This document shows positions 11,461 through 22,437 of a stretch of 64,000 bases of DNA, piece after piece. The notes beneath the pieces were generated by a model that was given only the letters and a program-made list of their open reading frames with translations, was not told the DNA's origin and did no database searches. Numbering within the stretch: the stretch's first letter is position 1; every line of letters begins with the position of its first letter. The translations under genes and the position numbers were made by a program. The DNA comes from Heterohyrax brucei (taxonomy: Eukaryota > Chordata > Mammalia > Hyracoidea > Procaviidae), in contig CM053143.1 of assembly GCA_028571685.1 (NCBI GenBank), forward strand, positions 142,882,829 through 142,946,828, given 5' to 3'.

Positions 11461-12130
11461 GTAGTGAACCTAGGTTAAAGATAACACAAGTTCTTTATAC
11501 CTTTTTATGTAAGTTTAAAATTATCTCAAAATAAAAGAAATTAAGCGAAATGTGCCGTAGTTATACAAAACAATGAAAAACAACGAGGTCAAGAAAAATA
11601 CCATCAACCCGTAGAAGACAAGCCGCAAGATGTGTCTGCAGTGACAACACAGTGCAACAGCCAGAGAGCACATTCAGATGCCTGGATTCAGATTACAGCT
11701 TGTTAGTGAGACTCAAGTGACCAGCACCTAACCCCTAACTACAGTGATACACGAAGAGTAACATGAGAAACACAGCAATGTAATACAAGACAACTACTCA
11801 AAAGCCGATAAGCGCCATCTAGTGGCAAGATGGTGTTTTGTTTTCACATTGTTTAGATAAAGGTGGTATTACAGGAAATGTTTGAGTCAATTTGCACTTC
11901 TGCCAGCAGGGTGTCAGAGTTTCCATTGTCTCACATCTTTAACGAGCTTGCTAAAATCAGATTTATCCAGCTGTATAATTTTACTTACTATATGGGATGA
12001 TATTTCCTACAAACTGATAGATTACCAGCTTTGTCTTAGATTCAAGTTTTTTATTTATTGGTTTGTTTCTTTAGGAACGGATATTTCATACATGATGTAT
12101 ATTTCATATGTTCTATTGCATCACATTGTT
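11461..12130. other. Mostly unassigned; weak antisense L1 at 11885-11960
   Basis: No gene. 11885-11960 resembles the antisense L1 words for 'TTGCACTTCTGCCAGCAGGG'. The remainder is AT-rich and not recognisable. Confidence 0.4.
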
Positions 12131-13627
12131 ATTGTTGTTAGGTGCCATGAAATCACTTCCAGTTCATAGTGACCTTACATACAATAGAACCTTATGTACA
12201 TGGCCCAGTCCTGCACCAGGTTCACAATTGTTGCTGTGCTTGAGCCCAGCATTGCAGCCACTGTGTTAATCCATCTTGTTGAGAGTTTTCCTCATTTTTG
12301 GTGATCCTTTATTTTACCAGGCATGATGTCCTTCTCCAGGGACTGATCCCTGCTAAAAACATGTCCAAAGTATGTAAAATATAGTCTTGCCATCCTTGCT
12401 TTTAAGGAACACTCCGGTTGTACTTCTTTCAAGACAGATTTGTTCATTTTTTGGCAGTTCATGGTGTATTCAATATTCTTCACCAATACCACAATTCAAT
12501 TCAAAGGCATCAATTCCTCTTTGAGCTTCCTCATTCGTTGTCAGCTTTCACATGCATATAGTGCAATTGAAAATGCCATGGCTTGAGTCAGGTGCACCTG
12601 AGTCTTCATAGTGACATCTTTGCTTTTCAATACTTTAAAGAGGTCTTTTAGAGCAGATTTGTCAATGCAACACATCTTTTGATTTCTTGACTGCTGCTTT
12701 CCCAGGCACTGACTGAGGATACAAGTGAAATGAAATCCTCGACAACTTCAACTTTTTCTCCATTTGTCATGATGTTGCTTCTTGGTCCAGCTGTGAGAAT
12801 TTTTGTTTTCTTTGCATTGAAGTGTAATCCGTACTGAAAGCCATGGTCTTTGATCTTCATTAGTATGTGCTTCAAGTTCTCTTCACTTTTCAGCAAGCAG
12901 GACTGTGTCATCTGCAGAATATAGGTTATCAATGAATCTTCCTCCAGTTCTGATGCCCTCTTCTTCTATATATAGTCCAGTTTCTTGGATTATTTGTTCA
13001 GCCTAAACACTGAAGAAGTATGGTGAAAGGATGCAACCCTGATGCACCTTTCCTGACTTTAAACACACCGTATCCCCTTGTTCTGTTCAAATGACTGCCT
13101 CTTGACCTGTATACAGGTTCCTCATGAGGATAATTAAGTATTCTGGAATTCCAATACTCCTAAATGTTATTCATAATTTGTTATGATACACATAGTCAAA
13201 TGCCTTTGTGTAGTCAATAAAACACAAGTAAACATCTTTCTGGTATTCTCTGTTTTCAACCAGGCTCCATTTGATGTCAGCAATGATATCCCTTGTCCAT
13301 ATACTCGTCTGAATCCAGCTTGAATTTCTGGCAGTTCCCTGATAACATACCACTACAGCTACTTTTGAATGATCTTCAGCAAAATTTTAATTGTGTGTTC
13401 ATGATATTGCTTGATAATTTCAACCTTCAGTTGGATCACCTTTCTTGGGAATAGGCATAAATACATACCTTTTCCAGTCAGCTGGCCAACTAACTGTCTT
13501 ATAAATTTCCTGGCATAGGTGAGTGAGCACTTCCAGTGCTGCATCCATTTGCTGAAACATCTCAATTGATATTCTATCATTTCCTGGAGCTTTCTTTTTT
13601 TTTTTTTTTTTAAACCAATGCCTTCAG
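12131..13627 (-). mobile_element. RTE LINE, 3' half (antisense) of an inverted copy
   Basis: Starts at the RTE 3' end (TTGTTGTTAGGTGCCATGAA, antisense) and runs through the reverse transcriptase to the linker. The decayed RT is legible at 13353-13171 (FIDYTKAFDYVYHNKL, with the RTE 'DYAKAFD' block) and at 12932-12648 (the palm C-terminal part, ending near a degenerate KI-KRCVALTNL). A T17 tract (13595-13611) has expanded inside the linker. At 13627 the orientation flips: the 5' half of the element follows on the plus strand. Confidence 0.9.
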
Positions 13628-14892
13628 AAATCACATGGTCTTCTATGCTTGGAATAAAAACTTGAAGAGGAATCATGTTGTATTCATTGTCAAAAAGAAT
13701 ATTTCAAGATCTATCTTGAAGTAAAATGTAATCAGTGATAGGACAATATTGATACGACTACAAAGAAGACTAGTTAATATAACTGTGTATCAAATTTATG
13801 CACCAACCCATAAGGCCAAAGGTGAAGAAATTGAAGACTTTTGTCAACTTCTGCAGTCTAAAACTGATAAAAATGTAATCAAGATTCATTGGTAATTATT
13901 TGTGATTGGAATGTGAAATGTGGAGACAAAGGAGAAGGCTTGGTAGTTGGAAAACATGGACTTGGTGATGAAAACAATGCTGGAGATTGCGTGAGAGAAT
14001 TTTCAAAAGACCTGCTGCTTTCTCATTGCAAATACTTTTGTCACCAACATAAATGATAACTATACACACAGACCTTGCCAGGTGGAATACACAGGAATAA
14101 AACTGACTACATCTGTAGAAAGAGATGATGGAAAATCTCAATATCATCAGTCAGAACAAGGCCAGGGGACAACTGTGGAATCATCTGTTGTGAGCAAGTT
14201 CAAGCTGACATTGAGTTAGAACAAGTCTAATGAGAGCCAGAATACAACCTAGGTATATCCCACCTGAATTTAGAGACAGTCATCAAGAACAGATTTACTA
14301 CACTAAATCTTAATGACTGAAGGGCAGACAAGTTGTGGAATAGCATAAAGGACACCACACATGAAGAAAGAGATCATTAAAAAGACAGGAAAGAAAGAAA
14401 AGACCAAATTGGATGTCTGCAGAGACTCTGAAACTTGCCCTTGAATGTCAAGTAGCTAAAGTGACAGGAAGAAATGGTGAAGTAAAGGAGTTGAATAGAA
14501 GATTTCAAAGGGCTGCTCAAGAAGACAAAGTAAAATATTATAATGACATGTGCAGGCACCTGGAGGTAGAAAATCAAAAAGGAAGAACACGCTTGGTGTT
14601 TCTCAAGCTGAAAGAACTGAAGAAAAAAGTCTTTTGTTGCAATATTGAAGAGTTCTACTTGGAAAATACTAAATGATACAGAAAGCATTAAAAGCAGATG
14701 GAAGGAATACACAGAGTGAGTCTTTATACCAAAAGGAATAGGTCAATGTTCAGCTGGTTTGGAAGATAGCATGATTAGGAACCAATGGTATGGAAGGGAG
14801 AAGATCAAGCTGCCTAGAAGGCACCAGCAAAAAAAACAAGCCTCCAGGTCTTCATGGAATACCAACTTGGGCACTAGAGGTGCTCATTGCTA
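13628..14892 (+). mobile_element. RTE LINE, 5' half (sense) of the same inverted copy
   Basis: Sense RTE beginning in the middle of the endonuclease (CACATGGTCTTCTATGCTTG) and ending in the linker (CTAGAGGTGCTCATTG). A legible linker piece lies at 14413-14676 (RNGEVKELNRRFQRAAQEDK). It joins the antisense 3' half head to head at 13627/13628. This geometry is that of a twin-priming 5' inversion. About 80-90 bases of linker are present in both halves (around 13525-13627 and 14813-14892). Confidence 0.88.
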
Positions 14893-14924
14893 CTAAATTA
14901 CTATTTCAGACTTTTCTCATAGGG

Positions 14925-15123
14925 TCCTTGCTGTTAGTGGATGCCCTCGAATCAATTCCAACACATAGTGACCCTACGTGACAGAGTAGAACTTTCCCAT
15001 GGAGTTTTCTTGACTGTAATCCTTATAGAAGAGAACTGTCAGTCTTTCTCCTGAGGAGCTGCTGAATCACCAGCCTTTTAGTGATCACCTGAGCCCTTAA
15101 CCACTGTACCACCAATGCTCCTC
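14925..15123 (-). mobile_element. AfroSINE copy (long type, antisense)
   Basis: Antisense SINE with CGAATCAATTCCAACACATA, the middle segment and a terminal CCTTAACCACTGTACCACC (complement of the A box). Confidence 0.85.
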
Positions 15124-15190
15124 TAATCAGTGAGTAGAACTAAGAAATAATTACTTTTACTTTTTAGAAAAACAAAAGTAAGTTCATGCT

Positions 15191-15673
15191 TGTCTGAGTC
15201 GTCTAGTGCTGCAATATCATAAGCAGGTGGTTCTAAAAAGAGAACTTTTATTCTGTCACAATCCAGCAGGCTGAAAGTCCAAATTCAGCTGTCATCTCCA
15301 GAGGATGGCTTTCTCTGTTGGTTCTGGAGGAAGGTCCTTGTCATCAGCCTTCCCCTGGACTGGAAGCTTCTGATGCACAGGAATTCCAGTTCCTTTCCAA
15401 AGGATGCGCTCTGCTTCTAGCATTGCTTCTTGGTGGTATGGTTCCCTATTCTCTGCTTGTTTCCCTTTCCTTTATATGCCGAGAGTACTTGAAGGCACAA
15501 AACAAATTTACACCTTGAGTCCTGCCCCATCAACACAACTGCTGCCCATCCCCCCTCATTAACATCACAGAGACAGGGATTACAACACGGAGGAACACAG
15601 TATAATACCAGGAATTGTGGCCTAGCCAAATTGCTATGCACATTTTTAGGGGGACACCACTCAGTTCATGACA
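15191..15673 (-). mobile_element. Solo LTR, ERVL/MaLR-like (antisense)
   Basis: Complete LTR of about 483 bp from TGTCTGAGTCGTCTAGTGCT to CAGTTCATGACA. Flanks ATGCT (15186-15190) and ATGGT (15674-15678) match at 4 of 5 bases, consistent with an aged 5-bp target duplication. Confidence 0.9.
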
Positions 15674-15809
15674 ATGGTGATACTTTGAATTTAAAGATTA
15701 GAGTTTTGGCCTAATTTTTAATTTTATTTCTGTTATCCTAAGCTAAAAATACTGTTTTCTAACATGATCACATTCTTTTTTTTTTTTTCCTAGAATACAA
15801 GAGATAAGA

Positions 15810-15990
15810 ACCTGTTGTTCTGAAGTCAATTCTGACTCATGGAGAACCCATGTGTGTCAGAGTAGAACTGTACTGCAGAGAGTTCTCAATGACTAAGAAC
15901 TTTGAGAAGTCAATTACCTGGTCTTTCTTTCAAGGTGCCTCTGGGTGGATTTCAGTTAGCAGCTGAGTACTTAACCATTTGTGCTATATG
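15810..15990 (-). mobile_element. AfroSINE copy (second subfamily, antisense)
   Basis: Antisense copy of the subfamily with CATGTGTGTCAGAGTAGAAC and AAGGTGCCTCTGGGTGG; ends in the A-box complement TACTTAACCATTTGTGC. The same subfamily occurs at 62690-62882 (antisense) and 38500-38708 (sense). Confidence 0.8.
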
Positions 15991-16007
15991 TACATACACG
16001 GTAATAA

Positions 16008-16080
16008 GAGAGCCTGGTGGCGCAGTGCTCTCTATGAGTCGAATTCAACTTGATGGTAATAGGTTTGGTTTTTTTTTGCT
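16008..16080 (+). mobile_element. Internally deleted AfroSINE (about 70 bp)
   Basis: The A-box start GAGCCTGGTGGCGCAGTG is joined directly to the 3' end CTATGAGTCGAATTCAACTT and the T-rich tail. The tRNA-like arm, B box and body are missing. Confidence 0.8.
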
Positions 16081-16082
16081 TT

Positions 16083-16271
16083 TTGGTGGTACAGTGGTTC
16101 AGCCTTGGCTGCTAACTAAAGTCGGTTTGAACCTAGCAGCCACTCCAAGGGAGAAAGATGTGGGGGTCTACTTTCGTTAGCATCATAGCCCTGGAAACCC
16201 TGTGGGGGAGTTCGACTCTACTGTATAGAGTCACTGCTAGTTAAAACCAGTTCTATAGCAATGAGTTTGAC
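16083..16271 (+). mobile_element. AfroSINE copy
   Basis: Sense SINE: GGTGGTACAGTGGTTCAG, then CTGCTAACTAAAGTCGG, the internal GGAAACCCTGTGGGG and a decayed tail. It stands directly behind a deleted copy. Confidence 0.8.
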
Positions 16272-16312
16272 TTTATACAAGTACAAATAATAGTAGGGTG
16301 AATAACCCCTCC

Positions 16313-16472
16313 CACCCACTGCCATTGAGTCGATTCCAACTTATAACAGCCCTACAGGTAGAGTAGAGCTGCCCTGTAAGGTTTCCAAGGAGTGCCTGGT
16401 AGATTTGAACTGCTGACCTTCTGGTTAGTAGCCATAGCACTTAACCACTATGCCACCAGGGTTTCCATAATG
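16313..16472 (-). mobile_element. AfroSINE copy (short type, antisense)
   Basis: Antisense: GCCATTGAGTCGATTCCAAC to CACTATGCCACCAGGGTTTC. With the sense copy just before it, it makes an inverted pair. 16540-16650 then weakly resembles antisense L1; otherwise nothing is seen up to 16830. Confidence 0.88.
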
Positions 16473-16834
16473 AATAGCTGTGTGCATATATCATTTCATA
16501 TTTCTGCCCGTAGATCTTTCATAAAGATATAATTTTGCTAAATATTGCCAATTTCCCCTCAGAGGCATTATTCCCTTTTTTACATTCCCCAGTGTAGGAA
16601 AGTTCCTGTTTTGCTAAAGCCTTGTCAATGAGATATTTGTCAAACTTATGGAATTCTGCCAACATAATAATTGACAACCAATAAGATTCTATATTTTAGC
16701 TAGATGGTGGGATGTTTGTTCTACTCTTAATTATATATCTTTGCACATCTAAAATATTTCATAAAATACGTTAACAAAAAATCACTCTTAAAGTAGATCA
16801 ATTTTCTACTTCAGTCTTATAAACATTATAATGC

Positions 16835-17324
16835 TATCATGGACTGAATTGTGTCCCCCTCAAACTGTGTGTAGCAGTTTGGCTAGGACATGATTCCTGG
16901 TATTATGTGATGTTCCTCCACATTGTAAATTCTGCCTCCACAGTGTTAACGAGGGAGGTTGAGAGATGGTTGTATTGGTGGGGCAGGATTCACTGTGTAA
17001 GACTGAACCGCGCCATGAGTCAACCTCTTAACATATAAAGGAAAGGGAAGCAAGCAGAGAACTGGGGACCTTCTACCACCAAGAAGCAGTTCCAGGAGCA
17101 GAGCATGTCCTTTGGACCTGGGGTCCCTCCTCTTCAAGATCTCCCAGTCCAGAGGAAGATTGATGATAAGCACTTTCCTCCAGAGCCAAGAGAGAAAGAC
17201 TTCTCATGGAGCTGATGCCCAGAGTTTGGACTTTTAGCTTGCTTTTTTGAGACAAATAAATTTCCCTTGTTAAAGCTATCTATCTGTGGTATTTCTATGA
17301 AAGCAGTACTAGATGACTAACATA
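16835..17324 (+). mobile_element. Solo LTR, ERVL/MaLR-like, with exact target duplication
   Basis: About 490 bp from TATCATGGACTGAATTGTG to TAGATGACTAACATA (the terminal TG and CA are both eroded by one base). The flanks AATGC (16830-16834) and AATGC (17325-17329) are identical, a 5-bp duplication typical of ERVL/MaLR integration. The GGAAAGGGAAGC block and AGACAAATAAATTTCCC (poly(A) signal region) are present. Confidence 0.93.
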
Positions 17325-17329
17325 AATGC

Positions 17330-17960
17330 TTACATGGGTAACGTAACTATTGAATAAAGAACTGAAATAACCCGCAATTGAACCTGGAAAGAATCTTAGG
17401 GACAAGATTCCAGTGTTATTATTTAACAAAATAAGGCTCTTGAATTCAAAAAAGCCAAATAACTTCAAGTTAATGAAAAATAGGCTCAATTTAACTAAAG
17501 CTAAAAATCATGTAGTTGATAAATAAAAATTATGAAGGCCATTATCCAAGAAACTGGTGTAACACCATCTTCATAACAATTCCACTAAGTCTAAGTGATA
17601 CAGGAAATAGAATGCATTACATCAGAGCTGAGACACTGAGCTGATGCTACTCTGTTTCTGAGTGCAATCCAGGAAGCTGATGTAAGCCGTGAAGCTGTGT
17701 CATGTGTTATGACATCCTTCGTAATCATCTTCCTCCTTTTCTGGCTTTGCAGTAGAATACATTCACTAACGGGTTTCCACTGACACTCCCAAATTTCTGT
17801 TATGGAATCTATAAACAAGATCTTTACCTCATAAAACCATAAATATGAAGAATGTCTTTTTGACTTGGATCACTTTTGTGATGTGGCAAGATGAGGCTGC
17901 AGTGTTTTTACAGTTTTATTCTGATTATATGGTATAGATACTTATTTAAAGCATATTAAA
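17330..17960. other. No gene seen; unassigned AT-rich DNA
   Basis: No recognisable repeat or reading frame. The minus-strand frame at 17818-17591 has no known domain. Confidence 0.4.
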
Positions 17961-17967
17961 TATAAGG

Positions 17968-18132
17968 GGCCTGGTGATGCAGTGGTTGAAATGTACCAGC
18001 TACTCCACTGGAAAAAGATGTGGCAGTCTGTTTCTGTAAAGATTGTAAACTTGAAAACCTACAGTTCTACTCTTTCCTACAGGGTTGCTATGAGTCTAAA
18101 TTGACTCAATGGTAGTGGGTTTAGTTTTAGTT
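17968..18132 (+). mobile_element. AfroSINE copy
   Basis: Sense: GGGCCTGGTGATGCAGTGG at the start; part of the tRNA-like arm is deleted; then GGTTGCTATGAGTCTAAATT and the TTTAGTTTTAG tail. Confidence 0.8.
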
Positions 18133-18139
18133 TTATGTT

Positions 18140-18404
18140 AAATTTGAGTTCTGGGGCTTCTTACCGAAAGCAGTAAGTTGGAACAAGTTATTAAAAAACA
18201 CTAATTAACCCAATGATGTCTTTTGAAGCAAAAGAAAAATAATTTTTTGGGTCCAATCCAATGTAGGCTCATGTATGGTGTTTAGTTGCCATGTCTCTTT
18301 AGTTTTCTTAATTTTGGAAAAATTTCTTGGAATTTTTCTAACTTTCATGACTTTAGTTTTTGAAGTATATAGGCCAGTTACACTTAAGTTTGTCCTGAGT
18401 TTTT
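18140..18404 (-). mobile_element. Old L1M fragment (antisense), left of the ERV LTR
   Basis: Antisense L1M words 'GGGTCCAATCCAATGTAGGC', 'TTAGTTGCCATGTCTCTTTA' and 'AGGCCAGTTACACTTAAG'. The L1 is split by the LTR at 18405 and resumes at 18952. Confidence 0.7.
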
Positions 18405-18951
18405 TGGGGATAGGATGGCCTGAACCAGAGGCAGAGACACACCAGTGTTGGGGAGAGGGTAGTCCGAAACGGAGGCAGAGAGACACCAATCCAAGGGTCC
18501 AGTGAAATTTGTTTGAAAAGAGAGTGGGGACTGAGCCGAGTGGCTCAGCCCATCTTTCCCCAGTGCAGCAAGTTTTTTATAGTTTTAAAGCTTCGATGAG
18601 GTAGTGTGGGGTGAGACTGTTTATGGTTCGGTAAGGAAAGAAACAGAAGAGGGGTAGCAAGAAATTTTGGTTAGGGAATTTATGGTCTGACAAAGAAGAA
18701 GTGTTAATTAGAAGGGGGAGGGGTAAAATTTGCTTCTAATCGAGATTTTGATAAGGCAAGACTTTCAATTAGGAGGGTGGGGAAGGGCGGCATAAAGTTA
18801 TTTATGGCTTTATGGTTATACCAGGTAGGGCACATCTGGCTGTTTTTGGTCATCCCTGTGGGACATGCATACCAGGCTGTTTTCAGCTAATGGTGGGGCC
18901 TGATCATGGGATAAGGCAACTTCTCTGAATTTCAGGGGCAGAGTTCCCTCA
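18405..18951 (-). mobile_element. Class I ERV (gammaretrovirus-like) solo LTR (antisense), nested in L1
   Basis: About 547 bp, TG to CA. Read on the minus strand it has a U3 rich in CCCC-A motifs, a TATA-like CTATAAAAAACT at 18583-18572, then a C/T-rich R-U5. The R-U5 contains a 44-bp tandem duplication (18404-18447 and 18448-18491 on the plus strand). It differs from the ERVL/MaLR-type LTRs of the window. No internal region is attached, so no viral gene is present. No clean target duplication was recognised. Confidence 0.7.
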
Positions 18952-19560
18952 ATGTCCCCTCCTGCTTAGATTCCCAGGTGATGTGTTTGGGGCAGTACTA
19001 GCCCAGACATGATGCTGTGTTCTTGTCATCCAGTATCATCATGCTATCCAGTGACACAAGCATTTTTTCACTGTACCACACAGACATTGGTTCACATGAT
19101 GTCAGTTTATGCTAGTAGTCATGATGGTTTCTTATATTAAATTGATACCTGCCATGTTTCTCCACTATAAAGTTACTGTTTTTGGCCTTTGCAATTAAAA
19201 AGTAATTTGTGGGGAGAAACTGTGAGACTATTAATCATTAATAGTCTATTACTCCTGCTAATCATTAAATTTTCACCCACTAGTTTTAGCATCCATTGGT
19301 GACTCTTGCCTGAATCAGTTTTTACTCTGATGGGTACTAAACGGTTCACAGAGATATTGCTAACTTTGAGTTTCTTGAAAATATTTTTGTTTGCATATCA
19401 TGGAATGCATATAATGCCAGAAAAAAAACAAATAGCTCTTATCAACAACCCAGAGAAGCATAAAAATGGCAAAGGCAATTAAATGATTTACTCAAATACT
19501 TGGTCCAATATTTATTACTGGACAAAAAAAAAATTTTGCTTTCAATGACATGTTGATTCA
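18952..19560 (-). mobile_element. Old L1M fragment (antisense), right of the ERV LTR
   Basis: Continuation of the antisense L1: CTTAGATTCCCAGGTGATG, TGTTTCTCCACTATAAAGTT and TTTTAGCATCCATTGGTGA are typical antisense L1M 3' words. Confidence 0.7.
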
Positions 19561-19564
19561 TAGC

Positions 19565-19960
19565 ATGAATCATTTTAAGCTTTTTGTGTGTGTGTGATAA
19601 AATATGTATAAATTGCCATTTTAACCATTTTTAAGTGTACAGTTCAGTGACGTTAATGACATTCACCATGTTGTGCTACCATCAATCACCATTAGCTATT
19701 TCCAGTTTTTCATTATACTAAACAGAAAGCTAGTACCCCTTTAAGCAAATACCCCCATCCCCTGATCTGCTAATAAACACTAATCTACTTTCTATCTCTG
19801 TGAATTTGCCTATTCTGTATATTTCCTATAAATGAGGCGTATAATATTTGTCTTTTTACGTCTGACTCATTTCTCTTAGCATAATGTTTTTAAGTTTCAT
19901 TCGTGTTGTTACATGTCAGAACTTCATTTCTGACATGTATGATGAGCAAAATTTAAAGCT
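19565..19960 (-). mobile_element. L1 3' UTR fragment (antisense)
   Basis: Begins after a T/G-rich run with AAATATGTATAAATTGCCAT and TTAAGTGTACAGTTCAGTGA, characteristic of the antisense L1 3' UTR, and ends near TGTTACATGTCAGAACTTC. Confidence 0.75.
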
Positions 19961-20159
19961 TTCTTTAATCTTATATTTACAGGTAAAAAGACAGTGAGCT
20001 CAATAAAACAGACTTGAAAACACAGAAATAAATCTGTACAGGTGGGCCCCAGCAGGAGGCCTGTCTGACTCCCATCTCGTAGGAATCAGCTTTGGGCTGT
20101 TGAGCTTGGTTCTCCTTCCTCCTTATGAAGTAGGGGAAGTCAAATGCCACCACATACCA

Positions 20160-20340
20160 TTTTTTTTTTAATATTTTATTGTGGTTAAGTGAAAGCTTAC
20201 AAATGAAGTCAATTTGCCATACTCAAGCCTGTACAGAGACCCCTCTGCAACTCCATTCGGTATCCCAGCCTGACGCCCTTTTTATAACATCCTGCCAATT
20301 GGAATCAGAGTAGTAAATTTCACAACCTCAGTGTAGGCTA
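20160..20340 (-). mobile_element. Lineage L1 3' end (antisense)
   Basis: Starts with T9 (the poly(A) complement), then TTTATTGTGGTTAAGTGAAA, the same 3' end as at 39.49 kb and 58.28 kb. Severely 5' truncated. Confidence 0.75.
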
Positions 20341-20510
20341 AGTGAGTTGCTAATAAGAGTATTATAGCTACAACCATTTGAAAAGCAATTAGGAAATGTC
20401 TAGCCAAGTTTAAGATACTCTTACACAATGACTCAACAATTCTACATGTATAAACTTCTACATCAGAGAAACTTGTCCCTGTGCATACAAGGTTGTACGT
20501 ATGAAAGCGT

Positions 20511-20999
20511 TGTCATGGATTGAATCGTGTCACCCCCAAAATGTGTAGCAATTTGGCTGGGCCATGATTCCCAGCTTTGTGTGATGATTTTTATGTTATA
20601 AACCGTGACCCTGTGATGTTAATGAAGGACGATGGGTGGGCAGCTGTGTTGGGGGGGCAGGATTCAATGTATGGCATTGTATTGTGCCTTGGGGCAGCCT
20701 CTTGGGATACAAAGGAAAGGGAGGCAAGTGGAGATTTGGGGGCCTCTTGCCACCGAGAAAGCAGTGCTGGGAGCAGAGTGCATTCTTTGGAAAGGGCCCT
20801 GGGGAACTTGTACCTCAGAAGCTGCCAGTCCAGAGGAAGATTGATAAGGATCTTACTCCAGAGCCAGCAGAGAAAGACTTGCCCTGCAGTTGACACCCTG
20901 AGTGTTGACTTTTACTGGACTATGACAAAATAAATTTTCTCTTATTATAGCCATCCGTGTGTGGTATTTCTGTTAAAGCAGCACTAGATGAGTAAGACA
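20511..20999 (+). mobile_element. Solo LTR, ERVL/MaLR-like
   Basis: About 489 bp, TGTCATGGATTGAATCGTG to TAGATGAGTAAGACA, with TG and CA ends. The flanks AGCGT and AATGT agree at 3 of 5, the differences being transitions at a former CpG. Frames of 70-118 codons in all registers inside it are incidental. Confidence 0.9.
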
Positions 21000-21019
21000 A
21001 ATGTGTATTACATCACTTT

Positions 21020-21120
21020 TTAAATACAGTTTTTTATTGTATCTTGGGAAAGTTTACACAGTAAACTTGGTTCCTGTTTGACAATTTCTATATGAATTGT
21101 TCAGTGACAATGGTTGCATT
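21020..21120 (-). mobile_element. Short L1 3' end fragment (antisense)
   Basis: TTTTTTATTGTATCTTGGGA and the following 90 bases resemble another antisense L1 3' end. Weak. Confidence 0.4.
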
Positions 21121-22071
21121 GTTTATTACATCACTTTTTGCTTAGAAATAAATACAAATTGTGTACAAATCACTCATAATGTCTCTGTACTGGCCCTTAA
21201 TACAAGCAGTAAAATACTAGTTATGACAGAAAAAAAGAAATTAAAAAACCTATCAATCTATGGCCAATTGATTCACAACAATGGTCCAAGTCCATTTAAT
21301 GAGGAAAGAATCCTCTCTTAAAGAAATCCTGTTGGGGCAACTGAATCTCCACATATAAAAGAATGAAGTTTCACTCATATCGCACACTACATATACAATT
21401 TAGCTCTCCAACCTTTTTCTTTTTTATCTGTTCTGACACCAGCTATGTCTCCCACAGCGTTGTTTATTTCTCTGCTAAGCTTCACAATTTGTTCCAGTGG
21501 CCACACAGAACTTGCAGGCCATGGTCATCGTTTTTGGTTTTTGTTAGGGAAATCCCAGGTGACAATTTAGGTTCAGCAACACTCAGGATGCAGTTTTCAC
21601 TCTCTGCCTTTGGGCTTGCACTCTTGCTGTTGCTCTCTCCCTTGTCTTCCTAAGTCTAGCAGGATGGCAATTTGACCACTCCTTTGATTAGGATTCCATG
21701 TACCTTATTTGCATGATCCCACTCCCACAAGGGTGTCACTCATTTTTAATTTACATTATTAGCAAGCCATTCAATCTCACTGATCAACCACAAGCACCTC
21801 ATGTACATAATTCCATCTAGTCAACTGGTGGAAGTTACAAAGACTGTTGCTAGAAGAGCCATATCAAGCAATTTACTGCACCACAGATGCCAACTATTTT
21901 GTCCTTATTACTTAAATTTGTATTTCCCGAATCAGTAATAGGCTGAGCTTCTGTATTTATTGTTACTGGGTTTGCTTCCTTTGTAATATGCCTGTTTATA
22001 TCTGTTGTCCACTTTAATGGGTTGTTTATAATTTACTCACTTATGTGTAAGAGTTCTTTATTTAGTAAGCC

Positions 22072-22246
22072 CTGGAAACCCCAGTGGCACAGTGGTTAAC
22101 TGCTACAGCTGCTAACCAAAAGGTCAGCGGTTCAAACCTGCCAGGTGCTCCTTGGAAACTCTAGGGAGCAGTTCTACTCTGTCCTGTAGGGGTCACTATG
22201 AGTCAGAATTGACTTGATGGCAGTGGATTTGGTGTTTTGGCTTTCT
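22072..22246 (+). mobile_element. AfroSINE copy (one arm of an inverted pair)
   Basis: Well-preserved sense SINE with CCCCAGTGGCACAGTGG, GCTGCTAACCAAAAGGTCAG, CAGCGGTTCAAACC (B box), and GGGTCACTATGAGTCAGAAT. Confidence 0.93.
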
Positions 22247-22437
22247 TTACCAATGAGTTGATTCCAACTCATAGTGACCTGGAGGACAAAGTAGAACTGA
22301 CCCATAGGGTTTTCAAGGCTGAATCTTTATGGAAGCAGACTGCCACTTCTTTCTCTCGTTGAGGGGCTTGTGGGTTTGAGCTGCTCACTTTGTGGTCAGC
22401 AGTCAACACTTACCTACTGCAGAACCAGGGCTCCCTT
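22247..22437 (-). mobile_element. AfroSINE copy (long type, other arm of the pair)
   Basis: Antisense SINE starting CCAATGAGTTGATTCCAACT, with GGAAGCAGACTGCCACTTC and ending in AGAACCAGGGCTCCC. Confidence 0.9.
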
